A DNA stretch of 64,000 bases, taken from positions 1,996,847-2,060,846 of the forward strand of contig NZ_KV440953.1 of the NCBI RefSeq assembly GCF_001636425.1. Reading direction: 5' to 3'. Below the pieces are notes generated by a model, which did not search any database, was not told the DNA's origin, and saw nothing but the letters and a program-made list of their open reading frames with translations. The position numbers and the translations under genes are program-made. Of the stretch, positions 1 to 8,562 are shown piece after piece. The DNA is from Heyndrickxia acidicola (GTDB lineage Bacteria; Bacillota; Bacilli; Bacillales; Bacillaceae_C). The stretch's first letter is position 1. Each line of letters opens with the position of its first letter.

Positions 1-1413
1 GGAATATGGCTTCTTGCTGCGCTTGTAGTAGGAAATATGGTTGGCTCAGGAATTTTTATGCTGCCCCAATCCCTTGCAAAAGCTGCCAGTCCTGCCGGCG
101 TAATTCTTGCATGGGTTTTGACGGGTGCAGGCGTTTTAATGCTTTCCCTCGTTTTTGGAAATTTATCTATTCGAAAGCCTGAACTAAATGGAGGCGTACA
201 AATGTATGCCCAAGCACTTTTTTCAAAAGGCTCCCGTGCAGGCATTCTTTCCGGGTATGTCATCTCATGGGGATATTGGATAGCCAACGTAACAGGCAAC
301 GTAGCCGTCTTAACAACCTTCATCGGATATCTATCGACATTCTTTCCTATCATGACCAGCAGCGCTACCTTATTTGCTATTGGTCCGGTCAGTGTCAAAA
401 CAGGTGGTTTTATTACCTTTCTAATTTGCACCATCATGCTTTGGGTCATGAATGCTATTATTCTTCGCGGCGTTAAACGCACCGGGCAGATTAATTTTGT
501 TGCAACGGCTACTAAGGTAATAGGATTTATGATCTTCATCTGTTTCACTCTTTTTGCCTTTCAAAAAACAAACATTTTTCCACTTGTCCAAGCTCGTACA
601 GGAAGCAATGGAACCTCTCTTAGTCTTCTGGGACAAGTGAACAATGCCGCCATTACCACGCTTTGGGCCTTTATCGGGATTGAATCGGCGGTGATGTTCT
701 CTAACCGTGCTAAAAAGCGATCTGATATAAAGAAGGCAACTGTCATTGGACTTGCTGTATCGCTTGTTATCTATGTTGGGATTACTACTTTAGTGATGGG
801 CAGCTTAACCCAAACAGAACTGATGAACGCTAACAAACCGCTCGTTGATGCGCTGCAAAAAGTAGTAGGACATAATGTGAGCTATGTAATGGCCATTTTT
901 GATCTCATTTCTTTAACCGGCACAACCATTGGATGGATATTTTTAAGTGCGGAAGCTCCTTATCAGGCAGCCAAGCAAGGTTTGTTTCCATCTATCTTTA
1001 AAAAGGAAAACAAAAATGGGGTACCATCTGCATCTCTTGTTCTTACAAATCTATTTTCTCAGGCTTTTCTTTTCTTGACCATTTCAGATTCACTCAGCAG
1101 TGCATTTAATTTTGTGATTCAGGTAGCCACTCTTGCCTACCTAGTTCCATATACTGCATCTGCACTCTATCAGGTGAAGCTGGTCATCACAGGCAGCACT
1201 TATAAAAATCAAAAAAGCCGTTTTACTGACGGGATTATCGCTATCCTTGCGACAATTTACTCCATTTATGTCATCTTTGCCGGTACGTCCAACATGAAAA
1301 CATTCCTTTTAGGCATTGCATTGTATGCATCAGGAATAGCTTTGTATCCACTTATCATGCGTTCTAGGAAATCATTAGCGCAGCAAACAGATATAAAAAA
1401 AGAGGCCATCTAG
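1..1413 (+). CDS. APC-family amino acid permease/antiporter, 5' end outside window
   Basis: Polytopic inner-membrane carrier of the amino acid-polyamine-organocation superfamily, closest in appearance to the basic amino acid/antiporter (ArcD/APA) branch. The reading frame is open from base 1, so the true start lies upstream. The first visible helix carries GNMVGSGIFMLP, the family's substrate-binding GSGIF loop. About eleven further hydrophobic helices follow, with the helix-6 motif TLWAFIGIESAV (near base 660). The C-terminus is short and charged. A strong terminator follows directly, so it ends its transcription unit. The substrate (for example arginine/ornithine) is inference from family resemblance. 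Confidence 0.85.
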   Translation, partial: GIWLLAALVVGNMVGSGIFMLPQSLAKAASPAGVILAWVLTGAGVLMLSLVFGNLSIRKPELNGGVQMYAQALFSKGSRAGILSGYVISWGYWIANVTGNVAVLTTFIGYLSTFFPIMTSSATLFAIGPVSVKTGGFITFLICTIMLWVMNAIILRGVKRTGQINFVATATKVIGFMIFICFTLFAFQKTNIFPLVQARTGSNGTSLSLLGQVNNAAITTLWAFIGIESAVMFSNRAKKRSDIKKATVIGLAVSLVIYVGITTLVMGSLTQTELMNANKPLVDALQKVVGHNVSYVMAIFDLISLTGTTIGWIFLSAEAPYQAAKQGLFPSIFKKENKNGVPSASLVLTNLFSQAFLFLTISDSLSSAFNFVIQVATLAYLVPYTASALYQVKLVITGSTYKNQKSRFTDGIIAILATIYSIYVIFAGTSNMKTFLLGIALYASGIALYPLIMRSRKSLAQQTDIKKEAI

Positions 1414-1418
1414 TATTC

Positions 1419-1487
1419 CCCCTTTGGGCAGATAGACTAAAAAGAGAACAAACGATTGTTCTTAACGGTCTGCCCAAAGGGGCTTTT
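1419..1487 (+). terminator. Rho-independent terminator after permease
   Basis: A perfect 14-bp inverted repeat (CCCCTTTGGGCAGA at 1419-1432 with its complement at 1469-1482) is followed by CTTTTTC. It begins 6 bases after the permease stop codon. Confidence 0.85.
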
Positions 1488-1885
1488 TCTATGCGCTCTT
1501 ATACCCAACAAATGACTGTTAGGATTATGTACAATATCTACTTCTTTGATAGAAAGTCCTTGTTCAAGGGAAATTCTCATAATCATTAGACCTAAAAAAG
1601 ACGCGCGATTGAACCTTTCCACTCAATTTCTAACATAAATAGCAGCCAAGTCCCCTTAACACCGATGAAGAAAAAAGCCAACCTATCATGTTGATTAGCT
1701 TCTTCTTTAGGTTAGGCTCTTTTCGTAAGTTTTGTTGCTATTTGTATAATTGAATCTAGGATACACAGTGTTCGGGCTTGAAAACAAAATGACTGAAAAC
1801 GAAAAGATGCCAGGATTCCTCACTTATTACATATTCAACACTTTTGCGAAAAGCAACAATCTATGCGAAAACAGCCTTAGGTGAA
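1488..1885. other. Gene-free stretch with a weak terminator-like hairpin and a repeat fragment
   Basis: No supported gene. Bases 1672-1725 can form a hairpin (AAGCCAACCTA pairing with TAGGTTAGGCT) followed by CTTTT. Bases 1838-1884 hold a short repeat resembling 22501-22550 and 17820-17850 (shared core AAAAGCAACARTCTATGC, then AAACAGC), an intergenic repeat remnant. A minus-strand open frame at 1437-1622 overlaps the permease terminator and is not credible as a gene. Confidence 0.5.
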
Positions 1886-2470
1886 TTATCCATTTCCTAC
1901 TTTCTTTTCATAGCGTTTATGCATATGGATAAATACATTTGTAATTATTTTGGTCCAGAGAATCACAATAACGATAAACACAAACAGCCAAGCATAGTTT
2001 ACCCATTTATAAAATTGAAAAAAACCTGCCCACACAAAAATAGGCAAAACAATAAAAGCTAAAATAGCGGATACTAATAGCGTATAAATATAATAATTCT
2101 TTTTATGGTTTAGCGTCCATTGGTATACCAGTATATATACAACAGGGGTCAGGGATGCACAAAAGCTAAAGTATGGAAAAATAGGGGCTAATCGATTGGG
2201 AAACTCCTATAATCCACATCTTATACCAACTATGTTGAGATAAGTGTACCAAACATGAAAATTAAGGCCATAAAAACCCAAAAGATATATTTTTTTCCGA
2301 TCAATGAAGAAGAATAAAACAACTAAAGGAATAATTAGCATTAATATATTTACCCAGAATTGCCAGGTAGTAAAGCCAGAATACTTTATCCAATAATGGA
2401 ATTCTGTATCAGATAAATTTTTTTCTATATTCCTCAGCTTATGAAGATATTCTATTTTTCCAGTTTGCAT
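1886..2470 (-). pseudogene. CBO0543-family membrane protein, interrupted by an in-frame amber codon
   Basis: Reading from ATG at 2470 (ribosome site TGAGGA 7 bases upstream), the frame gives a small membrane protein of about 195 codons ending at TAA 1886-1888. It has several hydrophobic helices and a family-like opening (FHYWIKYSGFTTWQFWVNIL). It is interrupted near base 2207 by TAG: the context reads Gly-Leu-stop-Glu-Phe-Pro. Members of this family usually have Gly-Leu-Trp-x-x-Pro here, so a single TGG-to-TAG change explains the stop. The reading frame continues in phase with sensible hydrophobic sequence for another 107 codons. This is a recent nonsense pseudogene, unless there is a sequencing error or suppression. 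Function of the intact family is unknown. Family naming is from memory. Confidence 0.7.
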
Positions 2471-2740
2471 TGGCAAATCCTCACTAGTTTTTACTATTAT
2501 TTTTCACCTGTAATGAAAAATTATTCCAACACAATTTAAAACGTTCCATACAGCTTCTAATGTGCAATGAGTAACCAGGTGAAAAAATGTAGCAGTTACG
2601 GTTATAATCAAAATGATTCTGCTGTCGGTCATGAACCATTTGCAGGATTTGGACTGACAAAACCGAAAAAAGCGTAAGAGTTGTATTGCTTTTCAAAATG
2701 TGGACAATATTTTTACTGTCAGCATGAAAGGAAAGCCAAT

Positions 2741-2848
2741 ATGATTAAAATGGTGAAGAAAAAAGAAATAGCCGCCACAGCAGCCATTTCTTTAAATACG
2801 ATTATGTTAATGTCTAACATTTACCTTTACAATACATTATCGGATTAA
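2741..2848 (+). CDS. Possible small protein (35 aa), unrecognised
   Basis: A 35-codon frame (MIKMVKKKEIAATAAISLNT...) has a plausible ribosome site, AAAGGAAAG, ending 6 bases before ATG. A lysine-rich N-terminus precedes one hydrophobic stretch, suggesting a single-helix membrane peptide. No homologue is recognised and no terminator is seen. Support is only the ribosome site and composition. Confidence 0.3.
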   Translation: MIKMVKKKEIAATAAISLNTIMLMSNIYLYNTLSD

Positions 2849-2893
2849 TCCTATTTATTGAATACAAAACTGGATATTCCCAATTCTAATTTA

Positions 2894-4075
2894 TTAATGG
2901 ATAAGTGATCCTTCTAAAATTCCACTATCTTTCACCGCTTCAACAGCCCTTTTTAAAATTTCTTCTTCCTGGACTAAAGCAATTCGAACATATCCCTCAC
3001 CGGATGGACCAAAAGCACTCCCCGGAGTTACCAGGACGCCTGCATTTTCAATCAAATCAGCTGCAAAGTCCACTGATTTTTCGTAATGAGAAGGTATTTT
3101 TGCCCAAATGAACATGGTGGCTTGCGGCTTGTCCATTTTCCATCCAATAGCATTAAAGCCTTCACAGAGAACATTCCTTCGCTTTTCATAAGCTTTTTTT
3201 GTTTCTTCCACACAGGTTTGGTCTCCCGAAATGGCTGCAATCGCTGCTGTTTGTATTGGCAAGAACATCCCATAATCCACGTTTGACTTCAATGCTTTTA
3301 GGCTGGAAACGATCTTTTCATTCCCAACACAGAACCCGATTCTCGCCCCTGCCAGTCCGTATGTCTTAGACAATGAATTAAACTCTACCCCTATATCCTT
3401 GGCACCCGGAAAAGACAGAAAGCTCTTTCCTTTTTTGCCATCATAAATCAAATCACTATAAGCATTGTCATGGAGCACAATAATATCATATTTCTTTGCA
3501 AAGGCAACCAGGTCTTCGTAGAAACGATCGGGAGCGATTGCCGCAGTAGGATTATTCGGGTATGAAACAAGCATTGCTTTAGCTTTTTGGGCAATTTTCT
3601 CTGGAATATCCTCTAAACAAATGACATAATCGTTTTCTTTTTTCTGAGGCATAAAATAAATTTCTGCGCCAGCCAGCATCGGACCATGTGCAAACACAGG
3701 GTAGCAAGGATCTGGCACCAATACCACATCTCCCTCATCGATAATGGACATGGAGATATGGGCAAGCCCCTCCTGTGAACCTAATAAAGAACAAATTTCT
3801 GTTTTAGGGTTCAGATTTACCTGATATCGCTTATCATACCAGTCACTTACTGCCTCCAATAAGGCATTCTGGTCATTGATCGCATATATGTAGTTTTTTT
3901 CATCCGCTGCTGCCGTACATAAGGCATCAATGATATGTTTTGCCGGTGGAATATTAGGAGTGCCTATGCTTAAATCGAACACTTCATCTCCGCTTTCTTG
4001 TTTCTTTCTCTTTAACTCCACAATTTTAGTAAAAACACTTTTACCAAATAGATCTAACCTATTTGAAAATTTCAT
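2894..4075 (-). CDS. Class I/II PLP aminotransferase, LL-diaminopimelate aminotransferase-like
   Basis: Cytosolic fold-type I pyridoxal-phosphate aminotransferase of 393 aa. The cofactor lysine sits in SLSKTYGLAGARIGF. Upstream are the SYPNNPTAA motif and the aspartate of HDNAYSDL, which contacts the pyridine ring; the C-terminal arginine is in GEGYVRIALV. The sequence resembles DapL/AlaT-type transaminases acting on alanine, aspartate or LL-diaminopimelate. The exact substrate cannot be read. A longer frame reaches 4135, but ATG 4075 has AAAGGAGA nine bases upstream and gives the usual family length. It stands alone, with no lysine-pathway neighbours, so a general amino acid role is as likely as DAP synthesis. 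Confidence 0.85.
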   Translation of the reverse strand: MKFSNRLDLFGKSVFTKIVELKRKKQESGDEVFDLSIGTPNIPPAKHIIDALCTAAADEKNYIYAINDQNALLEAVSDWYDKRYQVNLNPKTEICSLLGSQEGLAHISMSIIDEGDVVLVPDPCYPVFAHGPMLAGAEIYFMPQKKENDYVICLEDIPEKIAQKAKAMLVSYPNNPTAAIAPDRFYEDLVAFAKKYDIIVLHDNAYSDLIYDGKKGKSFLSFPGAKDIGVEFNSLSKTYGLAGARIGFCVGNEKIVSSLKALKSNVDYGMFLPIQTAAIAAISGDQTCVEETKKAYEKRRNVLCEGFNAIGWKMDKPQATMFIWAKIPSHYEKSVDFAADLIENAGVLVTPGSAFGPSGEGYVRIALVQEEEILKRAVEAVKDSGILEGSLIH

Positions 4076-4352
4076 GGTTGTTGTCTCCTTTATGCTTAAA
4101 CGTTTTTGACTACCAGGAACTTTTAAAGATTTCATTAAAAAGATAACGTTTTTTAGAATCGCTTTAAAATTCTCTTTCTTGCTTCTAGAAAGTTCCTATC
4201 ATTTTATCAAACTTTCTATCAGTTTTAAATACTGACGACAATGCCGCGCAATGCTAGACAAGGCTATTCCGTTGTGATCTATTTTTTTTATCTTAAATAG
4301 CAGGCTTATAAACAAGCTGGACAATCCCTTTTAAACATCTCTTTTTAAAAAA

Positions 4353-4675
4353 GGCTACCCTAAAATTATCTTTATTACGAGCTCGAAGCATCAAGCCAAA
4401 CCGACCTCTTGTAATAATGACTAAGTACACGTTATGTGAGAAAGAGCACATTTCCATGCGCCATGTGCGGATGTGAATAGTATGGTAGTCTCTGTTAAAT
4501 TTCTATGTTAATAACTGCTCTTTTTTCAGCTTATTTTACAGTAAAGAAAGGAACAAAAAGCAAACTTGCTTGCTTTTGTTTCCTTTCTTTACTGCAATCT
4601 TTCCACAGAAAGGCGTGTGAAACAGCCGTTTCACACGAATGAGCAAACAACAGAGTCCTTCAACAAAACCAAAAA
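4353..4675. repeat. R1 interspersed repeat, longest copy
   Basis: Non-coding element shared with 11145-11333, 18552-18712, 35110-35342, 35439-35562 and 40365-40505. The left part holds CAAGCCAAACCGACCTCT (also near 18590). The right part holds the hairpins AAAGCAAACTTGCTTGCTTT and GTGTGAAACAGCCGTTTCAC and ends near AACAGAGTCCTT. It fills the gap between the aminotransferase gene and the spore-surface gene. Nested inverted repeats suggest a folded RNA or a MITE-like mobile element. Confidence 0.75.
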
Positions 4676-4685
4676 ACTGCCTGGC

Positions 4686-4982
4686 CTATAGTGAGTCCAA
4701 TATATCTTCGAGCTTAAATTGAAGCATCATCTGGGTTTTTAAGACTGTTCTTAGCGTCCGTTCGATGCTTTGGTTTACAGCTAATAATTGTGAAACAGAA
4801 GATGCTGTAAGACTTACACCAGGAAGTGTTCCGAGTACAGCTTGAAGCTTTTCAGCCTCAGCGTTAATAATGTGTGCCAGCCCCAGCTCTTCAAATGCAA
4901 TGGATGCCAACAATAGGTTTATTACATCTTGACGAGATAGGTTAATGGATGGAGTCACATTCGGGATATTAGGAAAAGTCAA
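4686..4982 (-). CDS. Spore-surface-type helical domain protein (short paralogue)
   Basis: A 98-aa protein that is just one alpha-helical domain: MTFPNIPNVTPSINLS leader, then LLLASIAFEELGLAHIINAEAEKLQ and a second helical part ending LQFKLEDILDSL. It is about 80% identical by eye to the N-terminus of the Thr/Ser-repeat protein at 8563-9360 and clearly related to 10600-10923. TTG start with AGGAGGG 6 bases upstream. An upstream element is shared with the long paralogue. From memory, this domain occurs in spore-forming Bacillaceae, often fused to low-complexity tails; a spore coat/exosporium location is inference. It has no tail, so it may be a basal or partner subunit. Confidence 0.75.
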   Translation of the reverse strand: MTFPNIPNVTPSINLSRQDVINLLLASIAFEELGLAHIINAEAEKLQAVLGTLPGVSLTASSVSQLLAVNQSIERTLRTVLKTQMMLQFKLEDILDSL

Positions 4983-5026
4983 CGTAATCCCTCCTTTTTC
5001 ATAAGTTCTTTATAATATACTATTTG

Positions 5027-5050
5027 TTTCTCTTATTGCTTGTGTGAATG
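5027..5050 (-). promoter_or_regulatory. Upstream element shared with 9405-9428
   Basis: Read on the minus strand it begins CATTCACACA and continues with an A-rich stretch ending AGAAA. About 20 of 24 bases match the element upstream of the 8563-9360 gene. In both cases it lies exactly 45 to 68 bases upstream of the start codon. It probably belongs to a conserved, possibly late-sporulation, promoter. Assignment to a sigma factor is not possible by eye. Confidence 0.45.
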
Positions 5051-5232
5051 AAGCAGGGGTGTTTCATTATTATTTAAGGCTGCTTTCGTATAGAATGTTG
5101 CTTTTCATACAATATACAAAGCCTTATTTTGTCAGTCACCGTGGCATCTTTTTAGCCCATTATTCAAGAGCTTGAATACGGATCCTAATATTTTATTTTT
5201 TCTATGAGCAAAAAAATTCATGTTAAGGGCCC

Positions 5233-6420
5233 TTATTCAAGTTGGCTTATCATCATTTTCAAGGATTGTTTATCCTCACCTTGGAAGTTTTTGTTTACGA
5301 TTTCCTCTAAATTGATATCCACTTTTTTAGAGATTTTAGCCATAGATTCAAAAGCATGCAAGTATTCTGGAGAAATGGCGATCGAATGCAAATAGGAAAT
5401 AACGGCTTCCACTTCTTTTCCAAGATTCTCCTCGCACAGCCCTTTATAATGCCAGGCCTGGAAGGTTCCAACACCCCGCAAAATTAAATGATGAATATTA
5501 TCTTCTCCCATTTCAATACATGTTTCAAAGGTTTTTAGAGCTTCATTATATTTTTTCAAAGAATAAAGAATGAGACCTTTAAAAAAGTAAAGATCAACGT
5601 AATCAGGGTATAGGATAATCGCCTTTTCAATGCCTGGCCATGCCCCTTCAAAGCTGCCCATGGAGATAAGAATGGAGTATTTCAACTTATATACCATCGA
5701 AGGTGGAAGCAAACCTTCCAATAAAAAGGCCTTAATAGAGGCATTTACTCTCTTAAATGCTTCTTTAAATTGGCCTTTTCTATAATGCTCCATCGCTATA
5801 TAGTATTGAGCCCAATAGACATTTTCCTTTGCTTTGAGCTGTTCTTTCAGCATTTTAATATTTCTTTCAAATTTCCCTTTTTTATCTACAACCGGGTCTA
5901 AGTAACCATAATGATGGACTTTTATATCCACATGGCCGATTCGTTCTTGGTTAATCCCGTTAATCTCCAAACACTCATGAATTTTATTGATGAATTTAAT
6001 TCCAGTATTACGGCGAAATAACCTTGTATGGGCTATATCTGTCGTTTGGTCTTTAATAGCTTCTTTTCCATGGTAATTCACCAAATGAATCGTTAGAACG
6101 TCATAATCTGCAAAGTGATTCCCCTTATGCAATTTATCCTTATCCAATGAATCTAGTTCTTCATCGGCATCCAGCCACAGTATCCACTCACCTGTAGCCT
6201 TGTTAATCCCGAAATTTCTCGCATCAGCAAAGCTCCCATTCCACTTAAATTTTTCTATGACTGCGCCATGTGACTGGCAAATTTCAATGGTTCTATCTGT
6301 AGATCCTGTATCAACAATAATGATTTCATCGACAAGATCTTTAACACTGGTTAAACATTTATCAATAAACTCCTCTTCATTCTTAACAATCATACATAGC
6401 GACAAGTTTGTTCCTTTCAA
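5233..6420 (-). CDS. Family 2 glycosyltransferase with C-terminal TPR repeats
   Basis: A 395-aa cytosolic enzyme. The N-terminal third is a GT2/GT-A fold: LSLCMIVKNEEEFID, nucleotide-sugar loop VDTGSTDRT, and the metal-binding DxD-type motif in LWLDADEE. The C-terminal half has helical TPR-like repeats (YYIAMEHYRKGQFKEAF, DLYFFKGLILYSLKKYNEA), typical of bacterial protein or peptide glycosyltransferases of the SunS kind. TTG 6420 is preferred because GGTGGGG lies seven bases upstream; a GTG at 6432 overlaps that site. It sits between two spore-surface paralogues and divergent to a second glycosyltransferase. Modification of the Thr/Ser-repeat protein is therefore the natural inference, not proven. 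Confidence 0.85.
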   Translation of the reverse strand: MKGTNLSLCMIVKNEEEFIDKCLTSVKDLVDEIIIVDTGSTDRTIEICQSHGAVIEKFKWNGSFADARNFGINKATGEWILWLDADEELDSLDKDKLHKGNHFADYDVLTIHLVNYHGKEAIKDQTTDIAHTRLFRRNTGIKFINKIHECLEINGINQERIGHVDIKVHHYGYLDPVVDKKGKFERNIKMLKEQLKAKENVYWAQYYIAMEHYRKGQFKEAFKRVNASIKAFLLEGLLPPSMVYKLKYSILISMGSFEGAWPGIEKAIILYPDYVDLYFFKGLILYSLKKYNEALKTFETCIEMGEDNIHHLILRGVGTFQAWHYKGLCEENLGKEVEAVISYLHSIAISPEYLHAFESMAKISKKVDINLEEIVNKNFQGEDKQSLKMMISQLE

Positions 6421-6606
6421 AAATCCCCCCACCTTTCTCTACTCAGTATATTAAGGAAATTCGCGGATTCTTTAGGCGTCACCACATTTTAGTTCACTTC
6501 CAAATTATCCCTTTCTCAAATTAAGAATAGCGAGGATATAGCCTATTACTGATAGAGCGTACACCCTAAGAAACCATTAGAGTATCGAAGTTTTTACTCT
6601 GATGAT

Positions 6607-6732
6607 TAAAGCAGATGGCACGAGACTCCTGCGGGATCAGCGAGTTAGAGGAGGCCCCGCAGGAGCATAGCGACGAGAGGAGGCTCCACTACCGCCCCGG
6701 GGAATGCGATTGCCTGCGTGAAAATCAATAGC
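6607..6732. repeat. R2 GC-rich interspersed repeat, single copy
   Basis: GC-rich block opening GGCACGAGACTCCTGCGGGA and closing near GCGATTGCCTGCGTG. It is homologous to 14788-14936 and to the tandem array at 51552-52500. The internal CTCCTGCGGG / CCCGCAGGAG inverted repeat can form a long hairpin. The surrounding gap 6421-6882 between divergent glycosyltransferase genes holds nothing else recognised. This repeat type is common in Bacillaceae intergenic DNA. Confidence 0.75.
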
Positions 6733-6882
6733 CAATTTATAAGAAAAAACTAATTTCAATTTATATAACAAAAATAATTTCTAATATCCGACTTTTCGTT
6801 TTTGATTATGAATAGGCGACCCATTTTTAAAACCACTGAATACACTAAAGATAGTTACGCCTTATTAATGGAGGTTTGTATA

Positions 6883-8166
6883 ATGAAGGTCGCACTCTTA
6901 ACCATGTTTAACGGGCTTGAAAGTACTTATTCTTTAGTGAATGTTGTAGCTGAACAGCTTCGCATGCTTTTAGAAGCAGAAATTGAGACCAAATTAATCG
7001 TCAGTGAACATTGTCCTGATCGTGAACGGCACGGAATCTTTTTAGATGAGAGAATTAAATGGATAAAAGCCGTAAATCAAATCGATGGCCAAATTATTCA
7101 TTGGAGGGATTATTCTAAACCAACGGGAAAAGTTCACGACAGCTTTTTTAAAGAAGCAGAGGTAATAGCCGAAGACCTTTTAAAACACCTATCTGATGTG
7201 GATGTTTGCATCATGCACGATATTCATTATCAGGGCTGGCACCTTATTCATAATGTCGCCATAAGAAAAGTACAAAAACAACTGCCAAATTTAAAGTTCA
7301 TTGCGTTTACTCACTCTGCACCTGTAAGCCATCCCAAGAAAACGGAATGGCCCCTTTCTGCACGTTACAGCCAAATGCCGAATACTATTTATGCTTATCC
7401 AACCCAGTCAGGTATCCCCGCTCTTGCCAAACAATATAAAGTACCAGAGGGAATGTGCCGTGTTGTTAACAACAGCCTCGATCTACTCAGTTTTCTAAGT
7501 GAGGATGTTAAAGCATTAGCTGAGGAAACAGATTTATTGACACCTGATTTCTTAGTGGTCTATCCCGGCCGATTAACACAATCTAAAAAATTCGAAAAGG
7601 TAGCAGCACTTTGCGGAGCGATTAAAAAAGTTAGCGGTCAAAATGTAAAAGTCATTTTTTGTGATTTCCCATCTCAGGATATTGAAACAGAAAACTATAA
7701 ACTCCATATTCAATTGCAAGGAATAAAGCAGGGTCTCGAAGCTGGCGATATGGTATTCACCTCAGATATAGGTTTTTCAAATGGTTTTCCGAGAAAATCT
7801 GTCCTGGAATTATTTTCGTTATCCAACCTGTTCATATGCCCTTCGTTTTCAGAATCATTCGGTTTAACGGTAATTGAAGCGGCCAGCAGGGGGAATTTTC
7901 TCATTGTGAACGAAGCCGTACCTGCTCTTGAGGAACTAGGCAAAAACCTGAACGCCTACTTCATGCGATGGGATGCCCGCAATTTCGGTTTTGACACCAA
8001 GGAAACCTATCATCCTTCTGAGAGTGCATATCTGGAGGAACATGCAAATTTAATTATAAGGAGTATTATAGAAAATCCTGTCCTTAACGCTAAGACCTTA
8101 GCAAGGCAACGGTATAGCCCTCAATGGGTATGGAAGAATCAACTTGAACCTTTGTTACTTCGTTAA
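6883..8166 (+). CDS. Family 4 (GT-B) glycosyltransferase
   Basis: A 427-aa retaining glycosyltransferase. The N-terminal Rossmann-like half (MKVALLTMFNGLESTYSLV) includes THSAPVSHPKK. The C-terminal donor-binding half carries VVYPGRLTQSKKFEK, then FICPSFSESFGLTVIEAASRG. The last contains the E-x7-E motif that holds the nucleotide-sugar in GT4 enzymes. Start ATG 6883 has GGAGG seven bases upstream; an in-frame ATG at 6802 lacks a site. Divergent to the GT2/TPR gene and convergent with the Thr/Ser-repeat protein gene. It probably acts with the GT2 enzyme in building a glycan on the repeat region. Substrate unknown. Confidence 0.85.
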   Translation: MKVALLTMFNGLESTYSLVNVVAEQLRMLLEAEIETKLIVSEHCPDRERHGIFLDERIKWIKAVNQIDGQIIHWRDYSKPTGKVHDSFFKEAEVIAEDLLKHLSDVDVCIMHDIHYQGWHLIHNVAIRKVQKQLPNLKFIAFTHSAPVSHPKKTEWPLSARYSQMPNTIYAYPTQSGIPALAKQYKVPEGMCRVVNNSLDLLSFLSEDVKALAEETDLLTPDFLVVYPGRLTQSKKFEKVAALCGAIKKVSGQNVKVIFCDFPSQDIETENYKLHIQLQGIKQGLEAGDMVFTSDIGFSNGFPRKSVLELFSLSNLFICPSFSESFGLTVIEAASRGNFLIVNEAVPALEELGKNLNAYFMRWDARNFGFDTKETYHPSESAYLEEHANLIIRSIIENPVLNAKTLARQRYSPQWVWKNQLEPLLLR

Positions 8167-8213
8167 TAAGATCTATAACAAAAGTTCTTAGTGATATTCG
8201 ATATAAGGCACTC

Positions 8214-8262
8214 TAAAAAAGAGGAGGTCTCACATAAACCTAGCTGTGAGGCGTCTTCTTTT
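8214..8262 (+). terminator. Imperfect terminator-like hairpin after GT4
   Basis: AAAAAGAGGAGGTCTCACA pairs imperfectly with TGTGAGGCGTCTTCTTTT, followed by CC and TTTT. It lies about 50 bases after the GT4 stop. Confidence 0.45.
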
Positions 8263-8350
8263 CCTTTTGATAGATGGTAGCTATTTTCAATTATGCCGAG
8301 GCTGCGATAAATCTGTATTTATAAAATAGCTGCAGCAGTATGGCAAATGA

Positions 8351-8378
8351 AAAAGCCCGTTTTATTTGAACGGGCTTT
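8351..8378 (-). terminator. Terminator facing the Thr/Ser-repeat gene
   Basis: AAAGCCCGTT (8352-8361) pairs perfectly with AACGGGCTTT (8369-8378). On the minus strand the stem ends in GGGCTTTTTC, so it can end minus-strand transcription from the repeat-protein gene. It also sits downstream of GT4 and may act both ways. Confidence 0.7.
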
Positions 8379-8562
8379 GAACAGACTGCTTTTTGGCATG
8401 GTCTTTATTATTTAAATAATTATTGCCATTTTCATATTTTTCTAGTCAGTGTAGTTCCGGCATCGCCAAGGAATATCAGGTAAATGGGAAGAACTTTTTG
8501 GACGCCAACAATCGTACTTGCCGGGGGACATGGCAAAGCTATCCCGGCAAATTTCTCTCCGA

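Noticed and set aside
1437-1622. Minus-strand 61-codon frame
   Set aside because: Its 3' end runs through the permease terminator, with no ribosome site or recognisable family.
1844-2062. Plus-strand 72-codon frame
   Set aside because: Antisense to the CBO0543-family pseudogene and composed of its reverse complement.
2567-2677. 36-codon frame starting MSNQVKKCSSYGYNQNDSAV
   Set aside because: Protein-like composition but no ribosome site, and an opposing frame overlaps; not enough support.
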